Shown here in pieces: positions 42,309 to 51,711 of a DNA stretch of 64,000 nt. Source of the stretch: Terriglobia bacterium (GTDB lineage Bacteria; Acidobacteriota; Terriglobia; UBA7540); assembly GCA_030041095.1 (NCBI GenBank), contig JASHON010000164.1, positions 28,751 through 92,750 of the forward strand. Reading direction: 5' to 3'. Each line of letters opens with the position of its first letter. Position 1 is the stretch's first letter. Under the pieces are notes generated by a model. It was not told the DNA's origin. It searched no databases and saw only the letters and a list, made by a program, of their open reading frames with translations. Made by a program: the position numbers and the translations under genes.

Positions 42309-43480
42309 GTGAAAGACCTGAAAGAGAAGGCAATCCGCGGGGCCTGGCAAGACGGTTGGCCCAAGGAGTCAATTTTGCACTTCGTCTCGGCTCGCTCATG
42401 GTACTGGCCCGGCTCCTGGCGCCGCAGGATTTCGGATTAGTTGGGATGGTTGGTGCGGTAACCGGAGTCTTGCACCTGTTCAAGGACTTCGGACTCGGCG
42501 CAGCCGTCGTCCAGCGCACGTCCGTCACCGAGGAGCAAATTTCCAATCTTTTCTGGATCAACCTAGCAATCGGCGCGCCGCTTGGGCTGCTGTGCGTGGC
42601 CATGGCCCCACTCATCGCCGCGTTTTATCACCAGCCACGCTTGGTCGCGGTCACGATGCTGATGGTGGCCGGGTTCATTTTCAACGCAGCGGGGATTCAG
42701 CACGGTGCGATCCGCAACGGCACATGCGCTTGGAATTTACGGGTGCAGCTACCAGCTCGTTAACATTCCCACGGGTAACCTGAATTCGGCGGCGGGCGAG
42801 GCTGCGTTTGCAGGCCTCTCCGGCGTTCAGGACGATCGGCAGCGCTTTGGACGCTATTTCCTGAAGCGCTATTCGCTTGTCCTGGCGGTCACCCTGCCCG
42901 TCACGGTTGCCTTTGCTCTTTTTTCGGACGATCTCATCCGCGTTGTCCTGGGACGGAAGTGGGCAGCCTCCGCAACCCTTCTCCGACTGCTGGCGCCGAC
43001 CATCTTGGTCTTTGCGATCATCAACCCTCTAGGCTGACTGATGTATTCGTTCGGCCTGGTCCGGCGGGGCTTGAAGCTGGCGCTCATGTTTGCACTGCCT
43101 ATTATCATGGGCTACGCGATCGGCTTGCCTTATGGACCCGAGGGCATAGCGCTCGGATACTCAGTAGTGATGATGCTGTGTGCGATTCCACTCGGAGCGT
43201 TTTGCGTGCAGGGCACTGCTGTTTCCTTACGAGGCATTGTGGTGACCGCCGGCTGCAGGCGTCAGATTTCGTGGTCGGAGGGACCACTTTGGGACTGGGG
43301 TTAGCCTATGGCCCCTGGTTCTCTCCTTTCCCGTGGCTCGTCCTGGAAAGCACAGTTGTTCTGGTGACGTTCCTGGTGATGCTATTGTTCGTGGCCGGAC
43401 AGAAATCACTCTACCTGGATCTCCTCCGCACGTTGAGAGCGCCCTCGTCGGTTGAAGAGGAGAGTCTGGTTTCGATTTAG
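42309..43480 (+). pseudogene. broken Wzx-like flippase
   Basis: Comparison with the intact gene at 51712-53190 shows the same protein in pieces. It begins GTG KDLKEKAIRG, then shifts frame near 42340-42360 to continue as GVNFALRLGSLMVLARLLAP. After QHGA about 300 bp is lost, the join lying at TGCG near 42725 (IYGCSYQLVNIPTGNLNSAA follows). A TGG-to-TGA change creates a stop at 43035-43037 in INPLG*LMYS, and a further frameshift lies near 43250. The end (MLLFVAGQKSLYLDLLRTLR, EEESLVSI) is readable to 43480. It cannot make a working transporter. Confidence 0.88.
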
Positions 43481-43504
43481 CGATGATCCAAAGGAGATGT
43501 TTTG

Positions 43505-44884
43505 ATGATTGAGCTACGTGATGCACGAACGGCTCCCTTGGAGGGCGGGGGCTCTGCCGCGAGGGACAAATATAAAACGGTCGGGCTTCTTGATCACATG
43601 GGCTTCGGCAACATGGGTGATGCCGCGGTCCTGGAATCTTTCATCCAGAACATCAAAGAGCGATTGCCGGATTCGTCTCTGACTGCCTTCTCGCAAAATC
43701 CCGAAGACACGAGAAAGAGGCATAACCTTCCCTCTTACCCTATTCGGTGGTGGTATCCATCAGCGAGCGGCTTGGACGGGAAAGCAGATAACCGTCTGAA
43801 GCCACCTGCAAAAATCAAGGCCTTCCTAAAACAGCGCCGTATTCTCTATGGCGCGTTCTGTCGATTTAAGCGGTGCTTCAAGGAGTCGGTGCATCTTTAC
43901 CGGTCCTACCAAGTTGTGAAGACCCTCGACATTCTAGTTATGGCAGGAGGCGGCCAACTCTGCGAGTTATGGGGCGACATGCCTTACAACTTTTTCAAGT
44001 TTTGTGTTCTTGCTAGGCTCTCGAGGACACCGCTGGTCATCATTGGGGTTGGAGCCGGGCCCTTAGAGCGGCGTCTGAGCAAGTTTTTCGCAAGGTGGTC
44101 AGTGCGGTTAGCTGAGTATGCTTCGTTTCGTGACATTGAGTCACAGGGCCTGATTCGTGGCTTGGGCGTTGAGACGGAAACGCATGTCTGCCCGGACCCT
44201 GCCTATGGGATCCATCTCCCCGATTACATGGCCGATGAGCCTTCGAGGAAATTTACCGGTAAGGTGGGCGTCAACCCGATGCGCTTTTGCGACCCGCGCT
44301 TCTGGCCTCGAAAGGATGGCGCCGTTTACGAAGCGTACCTGGAAAAGCTGACAGCATTCTCGTCATGGCTCCTTGGACGGGGCTACAGCGTCGAGATATT
44401 TACGAGCGATATTGGCACGGACGACGATGCTATCGCGGACCTTACCAGGCGACTTGTTGCCGCCGTTCCCGGCGAGCGGCGGCCGGGGCTCGTGTCCAGA
44501 CCCGTACTGACTCTCCAAGAGTTACTTGTTCAGATGGCAAGCTTCGACTTCGTCATAACCCCGAAGTTTCACGGTGTGGTTTTCTCTCACCTTTTGGAGA
44601 AGCCTGTGATTGCGCTCAGCTACCACCGGAAGATCGACGATCTGATGCGCAAGGTCGGACACGAACAGTACTGCCTCAACATCGAGCATTTTGATGTGGA
44701 GTCCCTTGCTGAGCGATTCGAGTCAGTGGTGCGCAACAGCGCGGAACTCAGGTCACGGTTTCGCAACGCGGTAGTTGCTTACAAGCACGAGGTGAAAGCT
44801 TGCTTCGACACCGTTTTTGGGGGAGGGTCGGGCGAGAAGTTGAGCGGTGTGCCCTTGGTTCATGCACTTGCCAATGATCGGTAG
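43505..44884 (+). CDS. polysaccharide pyruvyl transferase family protein
   Basis: Protein of about 459 residues of the CsaB/PssM type. It has VGLLDHMGFGNMGDAAVLES at the N-terminus, LDILVMAGGGQLCELWGDMP, PLVIIGVGAGPLERRLSKFF, and near the C-terminus FVITPKFHGVVFSHLLEKPV with the conserved KFHG. It likely transfers pyruvate from phosphoenolpyruvate to form a ketal on an EPS sugar, adding negative charge. The ATG at 43505 has AAGGAG 8 nt upstream; a TTG directly before it is possible. It is 16 bp ahead of the next glycosyltransferase. Confidence 0.86.
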   Translation: MIELRDARTAPLEGGGSAARDKYKTVGLLDHMGFGNMGDAAVLESFIQNIKERLPDSSLTAFSQNPEDTRKRHNLPSYPIRWWYPSASGLDGKADNRLKPPAKIKAFLKQRRILYGAFCRFKRCFKESVHLYRSYQVVKTLDILVMAGGGQLCELWGDMPYNFFKFCVLARLSRTPLVIIGVGAGPLERRLSKFFARWSVRLAEYASFRDIESQGLIRGLGVETETHVCPDPAYGIHLPDYMADEPSRKFTGKVGVNPMRFCDPRFWPRKDGAVYEAYLEKLTAFSSWLLGRGYSVEIFTSDIGTDDDAIADLTRRLVAAVPGERRPGLVSRPVLTLQELLVQMASFDFVITPKFHGVVFSHLLEKPVIALSYHRKIDDLMRKVGHEQYCLNIEHFDVESLAERFESVVRNSAELRSRFRNAVVAYKHEVKACFDTVFGGGSGEKLSGVPLVHALANDR

Positions 44885-44899
44885 TCGGGGGCGTCTGCA

Positions 44900-45883
44900 A
44901 TGAGTTTTCGATCCTCGCCGTTGGTGAGCGTCATAACACCGGTGTATAACGGCGAGAAGTACCTCGGCAGGTGCATTGAAAGTGTCCTGGCCCAGACCTA
45001 CACAAACTGGGAATACGTCATCGTCAACAATTGTAGCAGCGACGGGACGCTGGAGATCGCGACCGGGTACGCCCGGCGCGACAGCCGCGTCAGGGTAGTG
45101 AGCAATTCTGAATTTGTGGGTGTGACTGAAAATCACAATGTGGCGTTTCGCCGCATCTCCCAAGGGAGCAGATACTGTAAGGTGGTGTCGGCCGATGACT
45201 ACCTTTTTCGTGAGTGTATTGAAAGACTCGTTCAAGCGGCCGAGCGGAGCCCGCGAATAGACATCGTGGGGTCGTACGCCATCAACTGCGAGGGTATCCG
45301 CTGGATTGGACTGCCTCCCGACGAATCTGTCTTTGAAGGTCGCGCAATATGCAGGCTTTATCTCCTTGGGGGGCTGGCACCGTTTGGGACGCCATCCACT
45401 GTCCTGTATCGCTCTAGACTCGTCAGGTCACGGGACCCATTCTTCCCCGGACCGCTGCCAAATGCGGACTTGGCCGCCTGCCTTATCGCCCTTCAAGACG
45501 CAGATTTCGCTTTCGTGCACCAGATCCTTTCCTTTGAACAGCTCCATAGTAACGCGGTCAGCGCCCGCCTTAGCGGCCTAAATGCTCCCTTCCTCGATCG
45601 CATCCAGTTTTTACAGGAGTACGGACCGACCTACCTCAATGAGAGGGAGATGAAGGGAAGAAGAGAGGAGCTTCTGCGGGAGTTGTATCGAAACCTTGCG
45701 GTGAATCTTATTAATCTGGAAGGAAGGCAGTTCTGGGACTATCAACGCCGGCGCCTGGAGCCGCTTGGCTGCTCCATTTACGGCGCCCGGATGGCCGCCG
45801 CCGTTTGTGCGAAACTCGCTGATTTATTGGCCAACCCGAAGCAGACGCTTGAGAAAATACTCAGACACCGGGGGGTCAGGTGA
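44900..45883 (+). CDS. family 2 glycosyltransferase
   Basis: GT-A enzyme of 327 residues. It has PLVSVITPVYNGEKYLGRCI, YVIVNNCSSDGTLEIATGYA, a CKVVSADDYLFRECIERLVQ donor site (ADD) and SRLVRSRDPFFPGPLPNADL. The sequence NNCSSD in place of the usual NDGSTD is a common variant. It probably adds a sugar to the EPS unit. It follows the pyruvyltransferase closely, and its stop overlaps the next start (GTGA at 45880). Confidence 0.87.
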   Translation: MSFRSSPLVSVITPVYNGEKYLGRCIESVLAQTYTNWEYVIVNNCSSDGTLEIATGYARRDSRVRVVSNSEFVGVTENHNVAFRRISQGSRYCKVVSADDYLFRECIERLVQAAERSPRIDIVGSYAINCEGIRWIGLPPDESVFEGRAICRLYLLGGLAPFGTPSTVLYRSRLVRSRDPFFPGPLPNADLAACLIALQDADFAFVHQILSFEQLHSNAVSARLSGLNAPFLDRIQFLQEYGPTYLNEREMKGRREELLRELYRNLAVNLINLEGRQFWDYQRRRLEPLGCSIYGARMAAAVCAKLADLLANPKQTLEKILRHRGVR

Positions 45884-47205
45884 GGTCCGCCGTACGGCCA
45901 GCAACGGAAGGTGGAATCGACGTTTTCCCCGCGGCAGAACCTGGAAAATTTGCGGCCGGGATGAGCGCAATCCGTTTTGCGTTCATTGCATCTGACTATA
46001 AGCCGATGCCAGGAGGGATCGCCGCTTACATCGACGCCCTGGCTAGAGGGCTTATCGAGCTCGGCCATGACGCGAGGGTGCTGGCGGTCGTTCAGCCCCA
46101 CGAAAAGGAGCGTCGTGCATTCCTTAACGACTACCAGGCGTGGGTGAGCCCATTCCAGGTGGCTCACGACGTGAGACCGAGAAGCTGGGTGGCCAATAAG
46201 TTTGTTAGCTCTCTCGAAATTGTTCGATGCTTAAGCCCCAGGGCACGCAATATATTGCGGAGAACCTCGTTCTTTCGGGCATCGGCCGGTTCGATTGCCA
46301 GACTTGAGGAGGTGCTCGCAGAGCAGCGGCCAACCGTAGTTGTCCTTGGGCATTTGGACCTTAACCTCTATCCGCTGGTGTTGCTCCTTCTGGAGCGCCG
46401 GCTTCCGTATGTGATTGTTGCCCATGACGTCGAGATTCGGCGGTGCCCCAGTAGGATCAATGATCGTGTCAGGCGCGGACTGATGCTCAAGGGCGCAAGG
46501 CTGATAGCCGCCAACTCTCACCATACGAAGTCGCTGGTCGAAGCTTGGGGGATCTCGAAGCATCGGGTCAAGATTGTCCATCCGCCCATAGCTGAGGAGG
46601 CGATTCGGGAATCCGCCGGCCTGCAGTGTGCCCCGCGAGAGAGGGCTGACTTCAACCTGGTAACAATCTGCAGGCTTGTCAAGGGTAAGGGCATTGACAT
46701 CGTGTTGCGTGCTCTGAAAATACTCACTGCAAAACAGATCCCCTGTCGGTATGTTATCGGCGGAAAAGGCGACGAGCGAGAATTCCTCGAGACGCTTGCA
46801 AGTGATCTCGGGCTAAAGGCCGGGGTCCAGTTTAAAGGTTCGATCACTGAGGACGAGAAATGGCACCTCCTGCGGAATGCTGATGTGTTCGTCATGCCGT
46901 CGCGCGTAGACACGAAAGTGCAGCATGAAGGCTTTGGTATCGCGTTTGTTGAGGCGGCAGCGTTTGGAGTTCCGGGTGTTGGCACAAGAGCAGGCGGTAT
47001 CCCGGATTCTGTCGTCGACGGCCGCACAGGGATTTTGGTGCCCCAAGAGTCGCCCGAAAGCTTGGCAGAGGCGCTGTGCTTCCTCTATCGAAATCCCAAG
47101 AAGAGGAGGGAGATGGGGAGGACTGCTTTGCTGCGGGCTAGAGCTGAATTTTCGCCCACAGCCATCGCCGCGCGTTTTCGAGATGAAGTTTCAAGGGTAC
47201 TGTGA
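45880..47205 (+). CDS. family 4 glycosyltransferase
   Basis: GT-B enzyme of up to 441 residues. The core begins IRFAFIASDYKPMPGGIAAY and has LVTICRLVKGKGIDIVLRAL, YVIGGKGDEREFLETLASDL, DVFVMPSRVDTKVQHEGFGI and AFVEAAAFGVPGVGTRAGGI. GTG 45880 overlaps the upstream stop and has a GGGGGG Shine-Dalgarno; ATG 45961 matches the family start better, so the first 27 residues are doubtful. It is the last glycosyltransferase of the locus, followed by an IS remnant. Confidence 0.87.
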   Translation: MRSAVRPATEGGIDVFPAAEPGKFAAGMSAIRFAFIASDYKPMPGGIAAYIDALARGLIELGHDARVLAVVQPHEKERRAFLNDYQAWVSPFQVAHDVRPRSWVANKFVSSLEIVRCLSPRARNILRRTSFFRASAGSIARLEEVLAEQRPTVVVLGHLDLNLYPLVLLLLERRLPYVIVAHDVEIRRCPSRINDRVRRGLMLKGARLIAANSHHTKSLVEAWGISKHRVKIVHPPIAEEAIRESAGLQCAPRERADFNLVTICRLVKGKGIDIVLRALKILTAKQIPCRYVIGGKGDEREFLETLASDLGLKAGVQFKGSITEDEKWHLLRNADVFVMPSRVDTKVQHEGFGIAFVEAAAFGVPGVGTRAGGIPDSVVDGRTGILVPQESPESLAEALCFLYRNPKKRREMGRTALLRARAEFSPTAIAARFRDEVSRVL

Positions 47206-47216
47206 CGAAGGCCCAC

Positions 47217-47800
47217 TCAGACGCCGGACGGATGCTTCACAAACTTTGAGCTCGACCACCGTGGTTGCCTCGCGTTCGTTGCATCTCTCGGCCGGTCCGG
47301 CGGGAACTGATATTCTCCCATAGGTTCCTTTGGTTCGTGGCCAATACCTTGGCGTCGGCAAAAGGCGGTCAAGGCCCAATAAGAGAGCCGGGTTCCCGAA
47401 GCTGTGAGCTCTTCATGGACACGCACCAAGTTGCCTTGGCAGCGCACATACGGCTCCAGAATCTGGTCGCGGTGGGGCGAGGCTTTTTCCGGAGACACCA
47501 GGGTCGGCTCGATCTCGGAGGCAGAGCGCAGGAAGTCGGGCACGGCGCCCCGCGGCAGCTTCATGGCGCGCGCGCAGCCGCCGGGGAGCCTGACGTGCCA
47601 TGGAACTGAGCATCTCCAGATCGGTCACCAGGCCGTCGGGAGGGGCCGGCTCGACGGAGGGAGCCGTCTGGACCTCCTTATAACTCTTCAGAAAAACCAG
47701 GAGTGCCTCGAGCAGGCGTTAGCGCGTCAGCCAGTTGTCGGCCTGACAAGCGACGTAGAGGATTCCCAGGTCGCGGATGGAGAGCCGGTTCGCGCGCGCC
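47217..47800 (-). pseudogene. remnant of an IS21-like IstA transposase
   Basis: On the minus strand the 115-residue fragment 47564-47217 contains GNLVRVHEELTASGTRLSYW, ALTAFCRRQGIG and KEPMGEYQF. This matches the region of IS21 IstA proteins just after the helix-turn-helix and before the DDE core (from memory of the family). Upstream on the same strand (to about 47800) open pieces in other frames (LSIRDLGILYVACQADNWLT, then a stop; VTDLEMLSSMARQAPRRLRA) suggest frameshifted decay. No IstB, complete DDE core or terminal inverted repeats are seen. Confidence 0.55.
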
Positions 47801-47864
47801 AACGGCACCAATCACTCCCAGTGGTGCCGAAGAGGAACACGATACGCAAAGAGAAGGCCCTCCC

Positions 47865-50042
47865 ATGATTGAAGGTCGGAACCCGTTATCGGCAAGGATA
47901 AGCGCTAATTTGAGAATAGTGCTCGCTTTGGCGCTTCTCCTGGCGGGCGTGGTGGTTCTTGGCGCCTTCCATTGGAGTTCGCTCCGGCACTCAGCGGAGG
48001 CGGTGACATGGCGCGTAAGGTTATTCGCCCGTAAGGCGGAGGGCGGAATCCCGGAGCTCTCGTGGAGTGAACTTTGGCAGATGGCATGGCATCGAGGGGG
48101 GTTTGGGCTGGAGGGCATTGTGCAAGGACTTAGTTCGGACGAAGCCGTCACCAATCCCTACAGTACTAATGCCGATTATCAAGCAGCTTCTCATTTGTTT
48201 CGTGAACAGTGTGCAATGTGCCACGGTAACGACGGAGTGGGAGGAGATATTGGTCCGCCACTGAATCACCTATCTTTCAAACATGGGGATAGTGATCTAG
48301 CCATTTATCGAGTCATCCGCGACGGCGTTCGGAACACAGTAATGCATCCTCCCCCGATGCCCATGGTGCGGCGGTGGCAGCTCGTAGGTTACGTGAGGCA
48401 TCTACAGCACAACGGTGTGAGCTCAGCCGGGAGTAAAGCCCCGCTGCACATTGAGGTAAACAGCAATCAGATTACCTCGGCTGGAAGCAGAACAGATGAG
48501 TGGCTTACCTACTCCGGGTCTCTTGATGGGCATCGTTACACGCCATTAGATCAAATTACTCCCGCAAACGTCTCTCAGCTTCGAATCCGGTGGGTCCGAC
48601 AATTCGATACACCTTTGCCCACGATCGAAGCCACGCCGATTGTAACCGACGGCGTAATATTCACAACGGAGCCTCCGTCCGACACGATTGCTGTGGATGC
48701 AATAAATGCCAAGTCGGGAGATCTGATTTGGAGATACGTACGAAAGGTGCCCCTTACTGCAAAGGCGTGTTGCGGGCGGTTCAACAGAGGACTCGCCATT
48801 CTTGATAATCATCTCTATCTGGCTAGTTTTGAGGGGTATTTGGTTTGCCTGGATGCCGATACCGGAAGCGTCGTGTGGCAGACTCAGGTCGCGGACCCTT
48901 CCCTCGGTTACTCGCTCAGCGTGGCGCCACTGGTCGTAAATCGCTCTGTTGTCGTTGGGGTCGCTGGAGCCGAATACCCAATCCGTGGCTTTTTAGCTGC
49001 CTATGACGGGGAGACCGGGAGAAAGTTATGGCAATTCGACACCATCCCCGGCCCTGGTGAACCAGGGAACGAAACCTGGAGCGGAAATTCCTGGAAAACC
49101 GGTGGGGGATCAACCTGGGTTACGGGGAGCTATGACCACGCCCTGGATCTTCTCTATTGGGGAGTTGGGAACCCCGCTCCGGCGTTTTCTGGCGACGATC
49201 GTCCCGGGGACAACCTGTATACCGATAGCGTGGTGGCGTTGCGTGCGAGCAGCGGAAAGCTGGCATGGTATTTTCAGTTCACCCCGCACGACCCATATGA
49301 TTGGGACTCCACCCAGACGCCCATTTTGGCGAATATTTCGATAGATGGCAGGAATCGGAAGGTGATCTGTTGGGCGAACAGAAATGGTTTTTATTATGTG
49401 CTCGACAGAGTTACAGGGGAATTTCTGAAGGGTGTGCCTTTTGTCGAAGAAACTTGGGCGAAGGGTCTCGACGCGAAGGGCCGACCGATTCTGGCGAGCG
49501 CAAAACCGGTTTCGAGTGATTGGCGTTTCGTTAGGCCCGCTAATGGCGGCGCCACGATCTGGCAAAACGCGGCGTTTGATCCGCGAAGAGGACTAATCTT
49601 CGTTCCCGCCACCGAGGGAGTTGCTATGTCTCGGAAATCTCTCCACGCGACCCCTGAAGCCGGAGAGCTATTTCTGGGTAGTGGAGGAGCCTTTGTTACG
49701 TTAACAAAAACGGTCCCGGTCATCCGCGCGCTCGACGTCGCCACAGGGACGAAAAAATGGGAGTATTTCCCGCCGGCCCGGTTAGAAAATCCAACGGCGC
49801 CTGGTGGCGTCTCTTACAGCGGATTACTCGCGACTGGCGGGGGCCTAGTCTTTGGAGCTTCTGGAGGATCTGTTTTCGCGCTTGACTCTGCTACAGGCCG
49901 CGAACTGTGGCGCGTTTTTCTGGGAGGGGATACCCGCGCGGCCCCGATCTCTTTCACGGTCGATGGGCGACAGGTAATCGCCGTGTCGGTTGGCCGAGGG
50001 TTGTTTCTCTTCGGACTTTCGCCCAAGCCGCAGCAAGAATGA
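47865..50042 (+). CDS. membrane-anchored PQQ-dependent dehydrogenase with N-terminal cytochrome c
   Basis: Protein of about 725 residues. An N-terminal helix (RIVLALALLLAGVVVLGAFH) anchors it with the rest in the periplasm. A heme motif CAMCH lies near residue 110, with MPMVRRW as a possible Met ligand. The rest is an eight-bladed quinoprotein propeller: WLTYSGSLDGHRYTPLDQI, the vicinal Cys pair KACCGRFNRGLA, GNSWKTGGGSTWVTGSYDH, YDWDSTQTPIL with the catalytic Asp, and GGLVFGASGGSVFALDSATG. It should oxidise an alcohol or sugar and pass electrons to the heme. ATG 47865 has GAGAAGG 7 nt upstream. Confidence 0.88.
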   Translation: MIEGRNPLSARISANLRIVLALALLLAGVVVLGAFHWSSLRHSAEAVTWRVRLFARKAEGGIPELSWSELWQMAWHRGGFGLEGIVQGLSSDEAVTNPYSTNADYQAASHLFREQCAMCHGNDGVGGDIGPPLNHLSFKHGDSDLAIYRVIRDGVRNTVMHPPPMPMVRRWQLVGYVRHLQHNGVSSAGSKAPLHIEVNSNQITSAGSRTDEWLTYSGSLDGHRYTPLDQITPANVSQLRIRWVRQFDTPLPTIEATPIVTDGVIFTTEPPSDTIAVDAINAKSGDLIWRYVRKVPLTAKACCGRFNRGLAILDNHLYLASFEGYLVCLDADTGSVVWQTQVADPSLGYSLSVAPLVVNRSVVVGVAGAEYPIRGFLAAYDGETGRKLWQFDTIPGPGEPGNETWSGNSWKTGGGSTWVTGSYDHALDLLYWGVGNPAPAFSGDDRPGDNLYTDSVVALRASSGKLAWYFQFTPHDPYDWDSTQTPILANISIDGRNRKVICWANRNGFYYVLDRVTGEFLKGVPFVEETWAKGLDAKGRPILASAKPVSSDWRFVRPANGGATIWQNAAFDPRRGLIFVPATEGVAMSRKSLHATPEAGELFLGSGGAFVTLTKTVPVIRALDVATGTKKWEYFPPARLENPTAPGGVSYSGLLATGGGLVFGASGGSVFALDSATGRELWRVFLGGDTRAAPISFTVDGRQVIAVSVGRGLFLFGLSPKPQQE

Positions 50043-50168
50043 GGGATGACAGCTTGGCTCTCGCAGTAACAAAGTCGCTTACAACCGATCACGACCGAAA
50101 GTAAGTGGGATTGGTTAAAGTCGACAATCCAGTCGAAATACCTGTCTACGAGCTGCGGACCTCCGCTT

Positions 50169-51707
50169 ATGACCACCACACAATACGAGCACATCGAGCA
50201 GCAGTACGGGCGACCCGGCGCTAACCAAAATACTCCGGCTCATTCACTTTGGATTCTCCTCATCCTGTCCGTCATCGCAATCATTCCATTTTGGACTGTC
50301 CGTTACCCGGTCATGGCCGATTATCCGAACCATCTTGCAAGGTGGTTCGTCCTGTTTCATATCAGGGACAGAGCCTATGATTTTGCAAGCTTTTACGCAC
50401 CCGCGTGGGGCCTGCTCCCCTATATCTCTGTGGACATTTTGGCAATGGCTCTGCAGCATTTCTTCTCTATTTACGTCGTCGGCAAGTGCATATTGAGTCT
50501 GGGCGTTATCCTTGTAGGATCCTGTACGTATTTTTTTCTTAAGGAGACTTGTCCCGAGAATCTTGCCGTAGCCAGCTTCAGTATTATAGTGGCTCTTAAT
50601 CCCATGTATCTCATGGGTTCGATAAGCTACGAGTATAGCCTTGCCTTCTGCTTTCTGGTAATTGGCTTGTGGGTGAATTACTGCAAGCGTCCCAAAATCA
50701 TAACTGCCGTGAGCGTCATCGCCGGCTTAATTTTGGTCTACCTGTCACATTTGACGGGCTTTGCTGTTGCCGGCATAGTGATGGGAGTTTACGCGCTTTT
50801 CGAGCGGCAGCGTTGGAAAAGAGCGATGACCTTAGCGGGGCTGTCCCTTCCCTCGCTTTTGATTTTCATTTTGAATCCAATCCGAGCAGGGGGTGGCGCC
50901 TCGTTCGTGTATGCGGGTCTCACTCCCTGGATTAAGCTCAAAGGCCTTCGTTTCCCCATAAGCCTGTATACGTCCAAGGGAACAGATTACCTATTTCTAC
51001 TCGCCCTCGCGCTTCTTGTTTTCTGCGTGCTGAGAAAGAACCTGAGGTCAACGTTGCAATCGGTTTGGTTAGCTGCCGGCGCAGTTCTGCTTTTGGCATA
51101 CTTCGCGGCCCCTTCGGACTACGGCAAGGCCGGAGCCTTCATGGATCTCCGCATACTGCCTTTCGCGTTTTTAGTCCTGCTCGCAGGAATCCGATTGAAA
51201 CAGCTCCCACGCAGCCTGATTGTCGGCTTAGCCCTGCTAGTATGTTTTCGCGTCGCGACGGTAGAACAAATGTTCATGGCACAACAACCCGAGCTCACGC
51301 AACTGACCGCCTCTTTTAAGGCAATTCCACGCAATGCGAGAGTTCTGCCTCTCGTTCCTCTGCCACGCAGAGGCCTCATGGGCAGAGGAGACACTCATCA
51401 TTGTGAATACGGCATAATCCAACGCGGCTTTCTGGATCCGGTGCTCTTCCATCTTAAAGAAGTTCAACCAATAAGGCTTGTGGGTTCACCATATTGCCCT
51501 AACATTTATTGTGACCCGGCCAATGCAACCGAGGTCGACTGGCGGCAAGTCGCGAATTCCTACGATTACTTGTGGGTGCATGGGGATTCCAAAGCGGCTA
51601 CGATTGCCCCCCGCCTAGGGGATGTCATTTTTTCTAACGGTGCTGTAACCGTCTATCGAATCCGTCGTCCTGAACTCCGGTCCCATGCGTTGGGGGCGGG
51701 CAAATGA
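50169..51707 (+). CDS. multi-spanning membrane protein of unknown function (GT-C-like)
   Basis: Integral membrane protein of 512 residues with about ten hydrophobic helices (SLWILLILSVIAIIPFWTV, YVVGKCILSLGVILVGSCTY, IITAVSVIAGLILVYLSHL). It has an external ADYPNHLARW segment after helix 1, an acidic-loop position typical of GT-C enzymes. A soluble C-terminal part (about 380-512) has YCPNIYCDPANATEVDWRQV. I do not recognise the family; a polyprenyl-sugar-dependent transferase or an EPS membrane factor is possible. Its stop is 4 bp before the flippase start. Confidence 0.72.
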   Translation: MTTTQYEHIEQQYGRPGANQNTPAHSLWILLILSVIAIIPFWTVRYPVMADYPNHLARWFVLFHIRDRAYDFASFYAPAWGLLPYISVDILAMALQHFFSIYVVGKCILSLGVILVGSCTYFFLKETCPENLAVASFSIIVALNPMYLMGSISYEYSLAFCFLVIGLWVNYCKRPKIITAVSVIAGLILVYLSHLTGFAVAGIVMGVYALFERQRWKRAMTLAGLSLPSLLIFILNPIRAGGGASFVYAGLTPWIKLKGLRFPISLYTSKGTDYLFLLALALLVFCVLRKNLRSTLQSVWLAAGAVLLLAYFAAPSDYGKAGAFMDLRILPFAFLVLLAGIRLKQLPRSLIVGLALLVCFRVATVEQMFMAQQPELTQLTASFKAIPRNARVLPLVPLPRRGLMGRGDTHHCEYGIIQRGFLDPVLFHLKEVQPIRLVGSPYCPNIYCDPANATEVDWRQVANSYDYLWVHGDSKAATIAPRLGDVIFSNGAVTVYRIRRPELRSHALGAGK

Positions 51708-51711
51708 TCGA

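Noticed and set aside
47404..47868. Plus-strand ORF of 154 codons before the PQQ dehydrogenase
   Set aside because: It is antisense to the IS21-like remnant and has no recognisable product.
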